39,246 nt of DNA from Gemmatimonadota bacterium (GTDB lineage: Bacteria > Gemmatimonadota > Gemmatimonadetes > Gemmatimonadales > GWC2-71-9), in assembly GCA_016704275.1 (NCBI GenBank), contig JADJAK010000003.1, positions 590,001-629,246 on the forward strand, in the 5' to 3' direction. The first letter of the stretch is position 1; every line of letters starts with the position of its first letter. Shown piece after piece: positions 28,488 to 37,360 of this stretch. The notes below the pieces were generated by a model. That model worked only from the letters and a program-made list of their open reading frames with translations. It made no database searches and was not told the DNA's origin. The translations under genes and the position numbers were made by a program.

Positions 28488-31400
28488 GCCGCCTGCTCCG
28501 CTTCCTTGCGGGCAAGCAGGCGATACAAAACCGGGAGGATCACCAACGTCAGCAGGGTCGACGAGAGCACTCCGCCGACCACCACGGTGGCGAGCGGCCG
28601 CTGAACTTCAGCACCTCGACCTGTGGCAAGCATCATGGGGAGGAAGCCGAGGGACGCCACCAAGGCCGTCATCAAGACCGGCCGCAGCCGTGCCACCGCG
28701 CCATGCAGCACGGCGTCGTCGAGGGAATGACCCTCCGCGCGCAATCGCGTGATGAAGGTGATCATCACGAGCCCGTTCAACACCGCCACCCCGGAGAGGG
28801 CGATGAACCCCACTGCCGCAGAGATCGAAAACGGAATGCCGCCGACCCAGAGAAAGAGCACCCCGCCGGTGAGTGCAAGCGGAATGCCCGTGGAAACCAA
28901 CAACGCATCGCGGATGCCGCCAAAGGTCACGTACAGCAAGCCAAAGATCAGCAGCAGGGCGACAGGCACCACCACTTGGAGCCGTGATCGCGCCGAAAGC
29001 AGCTGCTCAAACTGTCCGCCCCACGCGGTCCAGTAGCCGGCGGGGATGGTGACCGTCGCAGCAATGCGCGCTTCGGCCTCTGCCACGAACGATCCGATGT
29101 CACGACCCCGCACATTCGCCGTGACGACGACGCGCCGCTTCCCGTTCTCACGGCTGACCTGGTTCGGCCCTGGGGCGATCTCAATGTCTGCGACGGCATC
29201 CAGTGGAACGAATGCCGCCGTCGAGCCGGTGGGCAACGGAATTGGCAGGCGCCCCATCTCCTCGATGTTCGTCCGCGCCTTCTCCGGAAGTCGCACCACG
29301 ATGTCGAACCGGCGATCCCCCTCGTAGACCTCTCCGACCGTCCGTCCACCGAACGCGACCGCCACGACCTCCTGTACCGTCGCGACCGTCAACCCGAGGC
29401 GTGCCATCGCCTCGCGCTGGAACCGGACCGTCAGCATCGGCAGCCCCGTCGTCTGCTCCACTTTGGTGTCGGCGGCGCCGGGCACCGATGACAGGACCGC
29501 CTCGATGCGGTCCCCGACATCGGCGAGCACCTCGACGTCGTCGCCGAAGACCTTGACGGCGACGTCGCTTCGCACGCCGGCGATCAGTTCGTTGAACCGC
29601 ATCTGGATCGGCTGGATGAATTCGTAATTGTTGCCGGGCAGCTGAAGCAGATCGCGCTGCAACTCCGCCACCAGGTCGGCCTTGGAGCGCCCGGGATCGG
29701 GCCAGTCACCCTGAGCCTTCAGCATGACATAGGTATCCGCCACGCTGGGTGGCATCGGGTCCGTTGCGATCTCCGCCGTCCCAATCTTGGAAAAGACATA
29801 CGCGACTTCTGGATAGGTCATGAGCTTGCGCTCGAGGGTGTGCTGCATCTCGACGGCGGTGGACAGGCTCGTCCCCGGGATCCGAAGCGCGTGCACCAAT
29901 AAGTCCCCTTCGTCCAGGCTGGGGAGGAACTCGCTCCCGAGGCGGGTGGCCATCGCCCCGGTGACCACGAGCAGGGCGGCGGCGGCCGTCAGCGTGATGG
30001 TCCGGTGACGCAGTGCGGCCATAAGCGTCGGCCGGTACGCGCGGACGGCCCACTGCATCGGGCGGCTTTCCGTTTCGGAGACGCGACCGGTCACGAAGAT
30101 CGCCACCGCGGCCGGGACAAAGGTCAACGACAGCACCATGGCGCCGAACAGCGCCGCCAGCACCGTAAAGGCCATGGGGTAGAACATCTTCCCTTCGATG
30201 CCGGTCAGGGTGAGGATCGGCAGGTAGACCACCATGATGATCAGTTGGCCGTAGAGCGTTGGGCGCCACACTTCGCGCGCCGCCCGCAGCACGACGTCAA
30301 GCCGCGCCTGACGGGCCGACGGAGCACCGGTCTCGTGCTGCCGCCTCGCGAGGTGTCGAAGACAATTCTCGACCATGACCACGGCGCCGTCGACAATGAT
30401 GCCGAAATCCAGCGCGCCGAGGCTGAGGAGGTTTCCGCTGACCCCGCCCAGCACCATCCCCGACATCGCAAAGAGCATGGAGAGCGGAATGGCGAAGGCG
30501 GTGATCACCGCGGCCCGCACGTTGCCCAGGAAGAGGAAGAGGATGACAATCACCAGCAACGCCCCGATCACGAGGTTGTGCTGGACAGTCTCAATCGTCG
30601 CATCGACCAGCGTGGTGCGATCGTACACCGTCTTGGCCGTGACACCCGCGGGAAGCGTCTGGTTGATGGCCACCATCTTGTCCGCGACCCGTTGCGAGAC
30701 GATGCGACTGTTCTCGCCCTGCAGCATGAAGACGGTACCGAGTACCACCTCCTTGCCGTTCTCGGTCGCCGCGCCGGTCCGGAGTTCCTCACCCAATTGC
30801 ACGCCAGCGACATCACCGAGACGGATCGGCGTACTCCCTTGCATGCCGACCACGATCTGGCGGATATCATCGAGGCCAGCGACCTGGCCCGGAGCGCGGA
30901 TCAGGTATTGCTCACCACGACGTTCGATGTAGCCGGCGCCGACATTGCTGTTGTTGTCACTCAAGGCGCCGAGGACGTCGCGCACCGTCAACCCGTAAGC
31001 CACCAGCCTCCCAGGGTCCGGCGTGACATGGAACTGCTTGGTGAAGCCGCCGATCGTGTTGACGTCGGCGACTCCCGGGACCGTCTTCAGCTGGGGTCGC
31101 ACGATCCAATCCTGGATGGTCCGAAGGTCCATCGCCGAGTAGGGCCGCCCGTCCTCGTTCAGGGCACCGGGCTTTGGCTCCACGGTCCACATGAAGATCT
31201 CGCCGAGCCCCGTCGCAATCGGGCCCATGCTGGGGGCGAGGCCCGCCGGCATCCGTGCCATTGCCTCCTGGATGCGTTCGCCGACGAGTTGCCGAGCCCA
31301 GTAGATGTCGGTGCCGTCCTCGAAGATCACCGTGACCTGCGACAGGCCGTAGCGCGAGATGGAGCGGGTCTCCTGGAGTGCGGGCAAGCCCGCCATCGCG

Positions 31401-31636
31401 GTCTCCACCAGGTAGGTCACGCGCTGCTCCGCCTCGAACGGCGAATAGCCCGGCGCCTCCGTGTTGACCTGGACCTGGACATTGGTGATGTCCGGCACCG
31501 CGTCGATCGGCAAACGAGTGGCACTGAAGACGCCGAGGAGCGCCACCACCAGCGTGCCGCCCAGCACGGCCCAACGCTGGCGGATCGAGACGGCCAGCAG
31601 GCGGTCAATCCAGGTCAGCTCCGTGCTAGTGGTCAT
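28484..31636 (-). CDS. czcA: HME-RND heavy-metal efflux pump CzcA
   Basis: Intact 1050-residue proton-driven metal exporter of the RND superfamily. Start at ATG 31636 (TTSTELTWIDRLLAVSIRQR), overlapping the adaptor stop by 11 bases. Landmarks: LPIDAVPDITNVQVQVNTEA, GLSQVTVIFEDGTDIYWARQ, the fourth-helix proton/metal signature LDFGIIVDGAVVMVENCLRH (the Asp pair essential in Cupriavidus CzcA), FVPLDAVADIEIAPGPNQVS, and the C-terminal RPVLMTALVASLGFLPMMLA. DFGxxVDG indicates the Zn/Co/Cd/Ni class, not Cu/Ag. Very similar in plan to the damaged pump at 20882-23996 but clearly a different gene. Confidence 0.95.
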   Translation of the reverse strand: MTTSTELTWIDRLLAVSIRQRWAVLGGTLVVALLGVFSATRLPIDAVPDITNVQVQVNTEAPGYSPFEAEQRVTYLVETAMAGLPALQETRSISRYGLSQVTVIFEDGTDIYWARQLVGERIQEAMARMPAGLAPSMGPIATGLGEIFMWTVEPKPGALNEDGRPYSAMDLRTIQDWIVRPQLKTVPGVADVNTIGGFTKQFHVTPDPGRLVAYGLTVRDVLGALSDNNSNVGAGYIERRGEQYLIRAPGQVAGLDDIRQIVVGMQGSTPIRLGDVAGVQLGEELRTGAATENGKEVVLGTVFMLQGENSRIVSQRVADKMVAINQTLPAGVTAKTVYDRTTLVDATIETVQHNLVIGALLVIVILFLFLGNVRAAVITAFAIPLSMLFAMSGMVLGGVSGNLLSLGALDFGIIVDGAVVMVENCLRHLARRQHETGAPSARQARLDVVLRAAREVWRPTLYGQLIIMVVYLPILTLTGIEGKMFYPMAFTVLAALFGAMVLSLTFVPAAVAIFVTGRVSETESRPMQWAVRAYRPTLMAALRHRTITLTAAAALLVVTGAMATRLGSEFLPSLDEGDLLVHALRIPGTSLSTAVEMQHTLERKLMTYPEVAYVFSKIGTAEIATDPMPPSVADTYVMLKAQGDWPDPGRSKADLVAELQRDLLQLPGNNYEFIQPIQMRFNELIAGVRSDVAVKVFGDDVEVLADVGDRIEAVLSSVPGAADTKVEQTTGLPMLTVRFQREAMARLGLTVATVQEVVAVAFGGRTVGEVYEGDRRFDIVVRLPEKARTNIEEMGRLPIPLPTGSTAAFVPLDAVADIEIAPGPNQVSRENGKRRVVVTANVRGRDIGSFVAEAEARIAATVTIPAGYWTAWGGQFEQLLSARSRLQVVVPVALLLIFGLLYVTFGGIRDALLVSTGIPLALTGGVLFLWVGGIPFSISAAVGFIALSGVAVLNGLVMITFITRLRAEGHSLDDAVLHGAVARLRPVLMTALVASLGFLPMMLATGRGAEVQRPLATVVVGGVLSSTLLTLVILPVLYRLLARKEAEQAA

Positions 31637-33128
31637 GTGTGGCTCCGAGTTTCCCAATCTCGGCTTTGACGGCAAAGCTATTGGCGCGGGCATACTCATC
31701 GCCTGCCACGAGCCCGCTCAACACCTGCACCCACGCGCCGTCACTCCGCCCCAGCGTCAGCGGACGCGCCTCAAACCAGTCGCCATGGCGGACGAAGACG
31801 ACTTGCCAATCCCGGAAGGACTGGACTGCTTCGGCCGCGACCGCCAACGGGACCGTCGTGGCCTCCCGAGTGATGCGCACCGTGACGAACAGACCCGGCC
31901 GCCACTCCCCGCCAGTGTTGGGCAACACGATGCGAGCGACGGCGGTCCGCGAGGCAGTACCGATCACCGGCCCGAGGAAGCTGATGCGCCCCGGGACTTC
32001 TCGCGCCAGATCGGTGGAGACCACGACGGCCTCCTGGCCCTGGCGCACGACGCCGAGATCGGCGGCCGGGACGGCGGCTTCCACCCAGACCGCGGCGAGG
32101 TCGCTCACGACGAAGAGGCTCGCGTTGGGCAACACCGTTTCCCCCTCGGAGGCGGCCCGGACCGTGACGGTGCCGGCACGAGGCGCCCGAATGGCGAGTC
32201 GAGCGGCCGCTTCGGGCGGTTCGTTGCGGAGGGTCGGCAGCGCATCGGGCGGCAGCCCGAGGGCCACCAGCCCCTGTCCGGCAACCCGAAGCCGGAGAGT
32301 GGCCTCATCCAACGCCTGCTGCGCGGCGAGATAGTCGCGCTGGGGCGAAATTTTCCGCTGCCACAGCGCCTCCTCACGCTGCAGCGTCGTCGTCGCAAAA
32401 TCGACTTGTCGCTCGGCCACGAGGTACGCGCTCTTGGCGTCCGCCAACTCACGACTTTCGATGATGGCGAGGACATCGCCACGGACCACGCGATCGCCTT
32501 CCTGTTTGAGGACCGCGATGATCACGCCACCAACGCGCGGCGCCACCTCGGCGCGCCGGGTCGCATCGGCCTTCACCTCGCCGGGGAGGTCGATCGTGGT
32601 CACCATGCGGCGGGGACCGACGGTATCGAGTACGATCCCGGCACTGGCGCGTTGCGCGGCCCCGAGTTCGACCTTGCCTTCGATTTGCGCGTAGCTCCAG
32701 GCGTAGGATTGCCCCCGATAGGTGGCCGAGACCTTGACATCGAACGAATGGGGTTCCTCCACAACATTTTGCCCCTGCAGATAATCTGCCTCCGACCGGA
32801 ACGCGATACGGTCGATGCGCCCCCCAAGTCGGTGCAATTCCACTTGCAAGGCGACCGCGCTGGGTGGCACCGGTTGGAGTTGCCCATCGAACGGGTAGAT
32901 CCGGAACTGCGGAGGGACACCCGTCTCGTAGATGGTGACCTCGAGCTGGAGCGCCCCCTCGGAAAGCAGGCGACCGCCGTGGGGACCTCGAGGGTAGGCC
33001 GGCGCCTCGGCGGCTTCGGCGGCTTCACTCGTCGTGCCGCGCGGCCCGTTGACGAGGATGAGCGCGGTCAAGGCTAGCCCCACGCCGATGATCGCGACGA
33101 TGACGGTCGTCGTCCTGGTTCGCAACAT
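31626..33128 (-). CDS. czcB: RND efflux periplasmic adaptor CzcB
   Basis: 500-residue membrane-fusion protein. N-terminal anchor helix (TVIVAIIGVGLALTALILVN), an extra N-terminal beta domain (GPHGGRLLSEGALQLEVTIY, SFDVKVSATYRGQSYAWSYA) as in CzcB proteins, then the lipoyl/barrel-sandwich half (APRVGGVIIAVLKQEGDRVV), a helical hairpin (YLVAERQVDFATTTLQREEA), a beta-barrel (VPGRISFLGPVIGTASRTAV) and the His tail GATHDH. I choose ATG 33128, with GAGGAG eight bases upstream; a GTG at 33134 overlapping the czcC stop as GTGA is the alternative. Intact. Confidence 0.93.
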   Translation of the reverse strand: MLRTRTTTVIVAIIGVGLALTALILVNGPRGTTSEAAEAAEAPAYPRGPHGGRLLSEGALQLEVTIYETGVPPQFRIYPFDGQLQPVPPSAVALQVELHRLGGRIDRIAFRSEADYLQGQNVVEEPHSFDVKVSATYRGQSYAWSYAQIEGKVELGAAQRASAGIVLDTVGPRRMVTTIDLPGEVKADATRRAEVAPRVGGVIIAVLKQEGDRVVRGDVLAIIESRELADAKSAYLVAERQVDFATTTLQREEALWQRKISPQRDYLAAQQALDEATLRLRVAGQGLVALGLPPDALPTLRNEPPEAAARLAIRAPRAGTVTVRAASEGETVLPNASLFVVSDLAAVWVEAAVPAADLGVVRQGQEAVVVSTDLAREVPGRISFLGPVIGTASRTAVARIVLPNTGGEWRPGLFVTVRITREATTVPLAVAAEAVQSFRDWQVVFVRHGDWFEARPLTLGRSDGAWVQVLSGLVAGDEYARANSFAVKAEIGKLGATHDH

Positions 33129-33130
33129 GA

Positions 33131-34510
33131 TCACGACTCCTCGCCGGGTGGCGGAGACGGGCGTGGGGTGGGATCGATCGGGCTTCCGAGCAAACGCTCA
33201 AGCTCCGCCGTCGCATGGTAGTAGTCCAACAGTGCCCGCAACCGTTGTCCTTTGGAGGCAATCAGGGTGCGTTGCACCTCCAGGACGTCCAGATACCCAA
33301 ATTTGCCAAGCCGAAAGCCCTCGGTCACGGCGTCAAAGGCTGCGATGGCTCCGGGGAGGACCGTGGTGTCGAGCGCACGAAGTTCGTCGAATGCGGTCTG
33401 GGCCGCCCGGTGCGCCGCGGCCACGGCAACCCCCGCGTGCAGTTGGTCCGCGCGCGACGTCTCCTCCGCCTTGGCGACCCGCGCGACCGCTTCGGCGATA
33501 CCTCCCCCATTGCGATCAAACAGCGGCAAGGTGAGCGTGGCGCCCACGACATAGGCCTGGCCCTGCAAGTCACCGAAGCGTCGCAGGCCAGCCGCCAGCG
33601 CCACATCCGGAATCCGCTTCGCGCGCTCGAGTGCGAGCAGTCCCCGATCGCTGCGCACGAGCGCCGCGCGACGGATGGCCTGGGGAGCCTCCGGCAGACG
33701 TGCGGCGAGCGCGCTCAGCACGGGGGGCTCGAGCGGTGTGGGAAGATCCCCGACTGCCCGCCCGAATGTGGCGGTCGAGCTCCCCCACATCGCCGCGAGG
33801 CGTTCGCGGTGCATCGCCAAGTCGCGCCGCGCGCGTGCCAATTCAACTGCTGCCGCCGCGCGCACCACCGCGGCGCGGGTGGACTCGATCGGCGCCAAGT
33901 CGCCGGCCTCGACCCGCGCCCCGACATTCGTTTCGGCCGATTGTGCCAGCTGCACCGTCTGGTCCGCGAGTGCCACGGCCTCTTGCGCGACGTAGACCGC
34001 AAGGAACGCTTGCGTCGCGTCGGCCTGCGCGGCCAGTCGCGCGAGGTCGTAGTCCGCCGTCGCGACATCACGCTGCGCGGTCGCGGCCTCGCGACGGGCC
34101 GAACGCTCACCACCAAGCTCGATCAGCTGCGAGAGCGTCACGGTCGTCTGAGATTGCACGACGCCGCCGACGCCGCTGAACGGGCGCAGGGCAGCGCTGG
34201 GAGCCACATTTTCGGCGACGCCCTCGACGACCGGGTTGGGATAGGCTCCCGCTTGGCGCAGCTGTGCGTCGCGCGCACTCCGCTCCCATCCAAACGCCGC
34301 CAGCTCGGGACGCTGTCGCACCACCAGCGAGATCGCGTCCTGGAGGGTGATGTCGCCAACAGGATTGTCCGCACGCCGTTCCGACGACGAACCCTCCGGT
34401 GTCATCGGTTCGCTCCGCGCCACGGGGCGCGTGGACGGGGCCACGCCCGCCGTGCCGCAGCCCGCGACCAATGTCACGGCGATCAGCGCGCCAAGCCATC
34501 GACGACCCAA
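33131..34510 (-). CDS. czcC: TolC/CzcC family outer-membrane factor
   Basis: About 459 residues. The N-terminus is a lipoprotein signal (LGALIAVTLVAGCGTAG), then two OEP repeats: DAISLVVRQRPELAAFGWER, TVTLSQLIELGGERSARREA, and in the second RAALVRSDRGLLALERAKRI, YVVGATLTLPLFDRNGGGIA, EGFRLGKFGYLDVLEVQRTL. The frame is open further upstream without ATG; TTG 34510 or CTG 34525 are possible starts, and an ATG in another frame near 34496 would join with one indel, so the exact start is unsure. The stop overlaps or abuts czcB. First core gene of the intact efflux block. Confidence 0.9.
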   Translation of the reverse strand: MGRRWLGALIAVTLVAGCGTAGVAPSTRPVARSEPMTPEGSSSERRADNPVGDITLQDAISLVVRQRPELAAFGWERSARDAQLRQAGAYPNPVVEGVAENVAPSAALRPFSGVGGVVQSQTTVTLSQLIELGGERSARREAATAQRDVATADYDLARLAAQADATQAFLAVYVAQEAVALADQTVQLAQSAETNVGARVEAGDLAPIESTRAAVVRAAAAVELARARRDLAMHRERLAAMWGSSTATFGRAVGDLPTPLEPPVLSALAARLPEAPQAIRRAALVRSDRGLLALERAKRIPDVALAAGLRRFGDLQGQAYVVGATLTLPLFDRNGGGIAEAVARVAKAEETSRADQLHAGVAVAAAHRAAQTAFDELRALDTTVLPGAIAAFDAVTEGFRLGKFGYLDVLEVQRTLIASKGQRLRALLDYYHATAELERLLGSPIDPTPRPSPPPGEES

Positions 34511-34675
34511 GGCTGTGTCGCGCAGAAGTGTCCTGCCAGAATTGCAGCTCACAGTAGCCAGACTCCGGGTTGCCCCTGAGGAGGACGAACGACACGGCCC
34601 GGCCGGGCCGAGATCGTGAACGCGGGGTGGTGATATGGGGATGCACAACGGGCGCGGCCTGATGGCCACGCCGGG

Positions 34676-35071
34676 TCAGACGGTCGGCGGGGGGCGGGAT
34701 CGCACGTCGTGGCCTGGTTCAGGCCTCGGAACGTGTCCGGGTGGTGCGGGGAGCGGGGCTGTCGCGGTCGCGACGACCAGCCGGATAACCAGTGGCGCAC
34801 CAGTCGGCGGGCCGATGATGGTCAACTGATCTGGTGGTGTCCGGAACGAGGAATCGAAAGAGAGGTGCTCGTGGCTGAGCGCCTGGGCCTCGATGTGAGA
34901 GGTGGAGTCACCCACCGGGTCCTGCTTCGTGGTATGATGCTCTCCGTGGTCCAGGGCCGCGCCCGCGTGCACAGCGAGATGCCAGAGCTGCACAGCCGGC
35001 TGTGCGCCACCGGCAGCAAGCAGCAGTGCGATCAGGGTGTGAGCGGTCCACCGGAGGCGTGGCATAGTCAT
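34676..35071 (-). CDS. Small His-containing secreted protein heading the first efflux block
   Basis: 131 residues from ATG 35071 (a second ATG is at 35065). A signal peptide (RWTAHTLIALLLAAGGAQPA) is followed by histidines spread over the next 50 residues (LWHLAVHAGAALDHGEHHTT, HIEAQALSHEHLSF) and a Pro-rich end. Same place and build as the protein at 26640-26996: first gene before the outer-membrane factor. Function unknown; a periplasmic metal-binding role is inferred from composition and context. Confidence 0.6.
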   Translation of the reverse strand: MTMPRLRWTAHTLIALLLAAGGAQPAVQLWHLAVHAGAALDHGEHHTTKQDPVGDSTSHIEAQALSHEHLSFDSSFRTPPDQLTIIGPPTGAPLVIRLVVATATAPLPAPPGHVPRPEPGHDVRSRPPPTV

Positions 35072-35210
35072 CCGATGATATGTTGCAACCGAGTCATTGG
35101 CAAGGTTGGTGACGGTCGCACCCGAACGTGGGGAGTGTCATGGATCGGCGCGAGCAATGGCAGGGCGTCCGCAGCCGGAAGGCCAGCCTGCAGATCGGTG
35201 GGCTTGGGGC
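35072..35210. promoter_or_regulatory. Divergent promoter region of the metal-efflux run and ynfA
   Basis: 139 bases between the leftward efflux run and the rightward ynfA gene. By arrangement it should hold promoters for both. I found no clear MerR-type or ArsR-type operator and no regulator gene is next to it. Confidence 0.35.
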
Positions 35211-35543
35211 ATGAATCCCTTCCGGACCCTTGCGCTCTTCGGTGTCACAGCCCTCGCCGAGTTGATCGGTTGCTACCTTCCGTACCTCTGGTTGCGGCAA
35301 CGGGGGAGCGCTTGGCTCCTCCTTCCTGCTGCCCTGTCGCTGGCGGCCTTCGCCTGGTTGCTCACCCTGCACCCCACCGCGTCGGGGCGAGTCTACGCGG
35401 CATACGGCGGCGTCTACGTCGTGGCGGCACTCGTGTGGCTCCGCGTCGTCGACGGAGTGTCACCACGGCCCAGCGATCTGCTCGGCGGCGCCGTCATTCT
35501 CACCGGCCTCTTGATCATCATCCTTGGTGCCCCGTCCCGCTGA
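35211..35543 (+). CDS. ynfA: YnfA/UPF0060 family small membrane protein
   Basis: 110 residues, four predicted helices, the size and pattern of the YnfA family, distant relatives of small multidrug resistance proteins. Landmarks: TLALFGVTALAELIGCYLPY, LPAALSLAAFAWLLTLHPTA, GRVYAAYGGVYVVAALVWLR, and DLLGGAVILTGLLIIILG. ATG 35211 is chosen as it starts the first helix properly; the upstream frame is open but not helix-like. Often found next to metal or drug resistance genes; its substrate is unsettled. Confidence 0.92.
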   Translation: MNPFRTLALFGVTALAELIGCYLPYLWLRQRGSAWLLLPAALSLAAFAWLLTLHPTASGRVYAAYGGVYVVAALVWLRVVDGVSPRPSDLLGGAVILTGLLIIILGAPSR

Positions 35544-35604
35544 GTCCAGGCCACGTAGCGACCAACGGTTCTCCGTTTCTCCTACGCGACGTCGAGCCCT
35601 CTGC

Positions 35605-36307
35605 ATGACCCGTCATTTCGGCATCCTCTGCATTGCATCGGTCTTGCCGCCAATCGGTGCCGCCTCGGCACAAACCCCGGCGACATTGCCGCCACGCTGG
35701 GTCCAGGGGCCGCGCGCGGATCTGGAGATTCGTGCCAGTCCGTTCGATTCGACGTCCGTGTTGCTCGGCAATCATCAGGTCAAGGCGTGCTACAGCCGCC
35801 CGCGGAAGCTCGGCCGCCCCGTTATGAGCCGACTGGTCCCCTTCGGGGCACCATTGCGGATGGGCGAACCCCATTTTCCCCCGCACCACCCGGGCCGTCG
35901 AGGCCGGATGGCACACGGTGACCGCGATCCCCAATTCGCGCGACTGGCAAATTGTGGTCAATCGCGGAGCGCAATGATGGGGCACGCCGATTGACCGCAC
36001 GGTCCGGCGCCTTGACCACGGCACCGGCAGCGTCACCGTGGAAGTCACAACGCAGAGCGAGGACTTGCTCCGCATGGAGCTGATCCCCAGCGGCACCGGA
36101 GTAGCGGACCGCGTGGTGCAGTGGGACAAGACGCGCGTCCGTATTCCCGTCACGCTCGCTATGCCGCCGTCAGCACCGGTGCTCCCCGCCCGCGAATCGG
36201 TCAGCACTCTCACCAAGCGGCCAGATGTCAAACCGCATCGGAGTCTCTTGGCAACTCGCTGCAAAGTGCGCATTTCCAGCAAACAGGCGTGGTGGCAGCG
36301 CGGTTGA
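35605..36307 (+). CDS. DUF2911 family secreted protein, two apparent frameshifts
   Basis: A signal peptide (GILCIASVLPPIGAASAQTP) starts at ATG 35605. The DUF2911 core is recovered in three frames: RASPFDSTSVLLGNHQVKAC, YSRPRKLGRPVMSRLVPFGA; then ANPIFPRTTRAVEAGWHTVT and AIPNSRDWQIVVNRGAQ; then WGTPIDRTVRRLDHGTGSVT and MELIPSGTGVADRVVQWDKT. Breaks near 35862-35870 and 35972-35977. DUF2911 is common in Bacteroidota and Gemmatimonadota and has no known function. The last about 45 codons run into the tRNA-Ser fragment, so the true C-terminus is probably lost or recombined. Confidence 0.75.
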
Positions 36308-36355
36308 ATGCACCGGTCTTGAAAAACGATTGGGGTTGTCCGCGCCAGTCCCCAC
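36286..36355 (+). tRNA. Fragment resembling the 5' part of tRNA-Ser(TGA)
   Basis: The sequence TGGCAGCGCGGTTGAATGCA at 36293-36312, followed by CCGGTCTTGAAAAACGA and GGGGTTGTCCGCGCCAGTCC plus CC, matches the D-arm, anticodon arm (anticodon TGA at 36320-36322) and long variable arm of a bacterial tRNA-Ser. The anticodon stem has two mismatched pairs, and after the variable arm no T-arm (GGTTCGAATCC) and no matching acceptor strand follow. It is therefore a broken gene, either a recombination scar or the result of a bad assembly join. Confidence 0.5.
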
Positions 36356-36711
36356 AGCCCACAAAGCCCGCCAAGACGCCATTTCCCCCGGCGCCTGTCC
36401 TCGGAGGTCGCGTATTCCGCGGTGTTCCGCGGGAGTCCTACCAACAAAAGTCCTGCATAGCACGTTCACCCATGATCACAAAAGCACCCCTTGCGGCGAG
36501 CAGCAGTGGACTGACCGTGAGCCGCTTCACGGCCTCCGAGGCCCTGCTCTGCCTCATCCTCGGATGATTTCCCCGCGGTTCCACGTGGGGCGGCTCGCAA
36601 GCCCAATAGCCGCAACCAATTGGTAGTATTCCGCAGAGCAGCAGGTTCAGTCGAACGAAGCGTGGTACGTCTGCAGCCGCAGTCGGCTCCCTTGGCCCAT
36701 GGAGCATCAAC
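36356..36711. other. Intergenic region, no gene recognised
   Basis: About 356 bases after the tRNA-Ser fragment. Short open frames on both strands have no protein-like composition or family match that I can see. A GGAG seven bases before 36712 belongs to the next gene. The stretch could hold that gene's promoter, but no boxes are convincing. Confidence 0.5.
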
Positions 36712-37226
36712 ATGCAAATCACTTCGTCCGCCCGTGCGATTGCCGTCGGACTCGCCCTGCTCGGAGCGTCGGCCACGATCTCCGCCCAGACCCCCACTAC
36801 GGGCATGGGGCCGGACGCGCAGTCTGCCGTGCGTACTATCGTGGCGCTCTTTGCCGCCGCCGAGCGGAGTGACTTCGCCGCGTTGGATACGCTGTACGCC
36901 GGCGATAGCCTCTTGGTCGTCGAGGGGCTGGCATTAATCGCGGGTGGCGGGACTATCGCGACAACCACCTCGGTCCGGAACTCAAGGACTTCAAGCACTT
37001 CCGGTACCGGCCTATTGAGATCGAGGCCCGGGTCGTGGGCGAGCTCGCCTGGGTCACCTATCGCTACGCCCTTGCGGCGGACATTGGGGAACGCAAGATC
37101 GACGTGATTGGGCGAGGCACTGCGATCCTCGAAAAGCGCGGCGGGAAGTGGATCGTGCGGTTGACGCAAACCGGTAGCAGGGCTCGCCGGGCGAGTGATC
37201 CCCCGATGCCGATTCCGGGCCAATAA
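36712..37226 (+). CDS. Secreted NTF2-like (SnoaL/DUF4440) protein, one apparent frameshift
   Basis: Signal peptide (ARAIAVGLALLGASATISAQ) followed by a single NTF2-like domain. N-terminal half in frame 1: AVRTIVALFAAAERSDFAAL, DTLYAGDSLLVVEG; after a one-base change near 36930-36936 the other frame reads INRGWRDYRDNHLGPELKDF, KHFRYRPIEIEARVVGELAW, and then VIGRGTAILEKRGGKWIVRL. This is the cone-shaped fold of DUF4440/SnoaL proteins; substrate or ligand unknown. ATG 36712 has GGAG seven bases upstream. About 171 residues. Confidence 0.78.
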
Positions 37227-37309
37227 TTTCCGCCGTTCCGCGTTGGGAGATGAACCGGCAGAAACATCCGATACAAAGAGATCGAGCAGATAGGTATCAC
37301 TGACCACTG

Positions 37310-37340
37310 GGCATCACACGCCGAGGAAGTGCGTGATGCC
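37310..37340. repeat. Inverted repeat between convergent genes
   Basis: GGCATCACAC (37310-37319) and GCGTGATGCC (37331-37340) pair over nine of ten bases with an 11-base loop. It lies between the stops of the convergent NTF2-like gene and the Ig-like gene, so a transcription-end hairpin is plausible; there is no T-run. Confidence 0.4.
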
Positions 37341-37360
37341 ATGGAGAGCCGAGGCCTATC

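Noticed and set aside
30005..31669. 554-residue rightward open frame
   Set aside because: Antisense to the intact czcA pump; composition is His/Arg/Asp-rich and no family is seen.
36438..37307. 289-residue leftward open frame
   Set aside because: It mirrors the secreted NTF2-like gene, whose domain reads clearly on the + strand after one base change.
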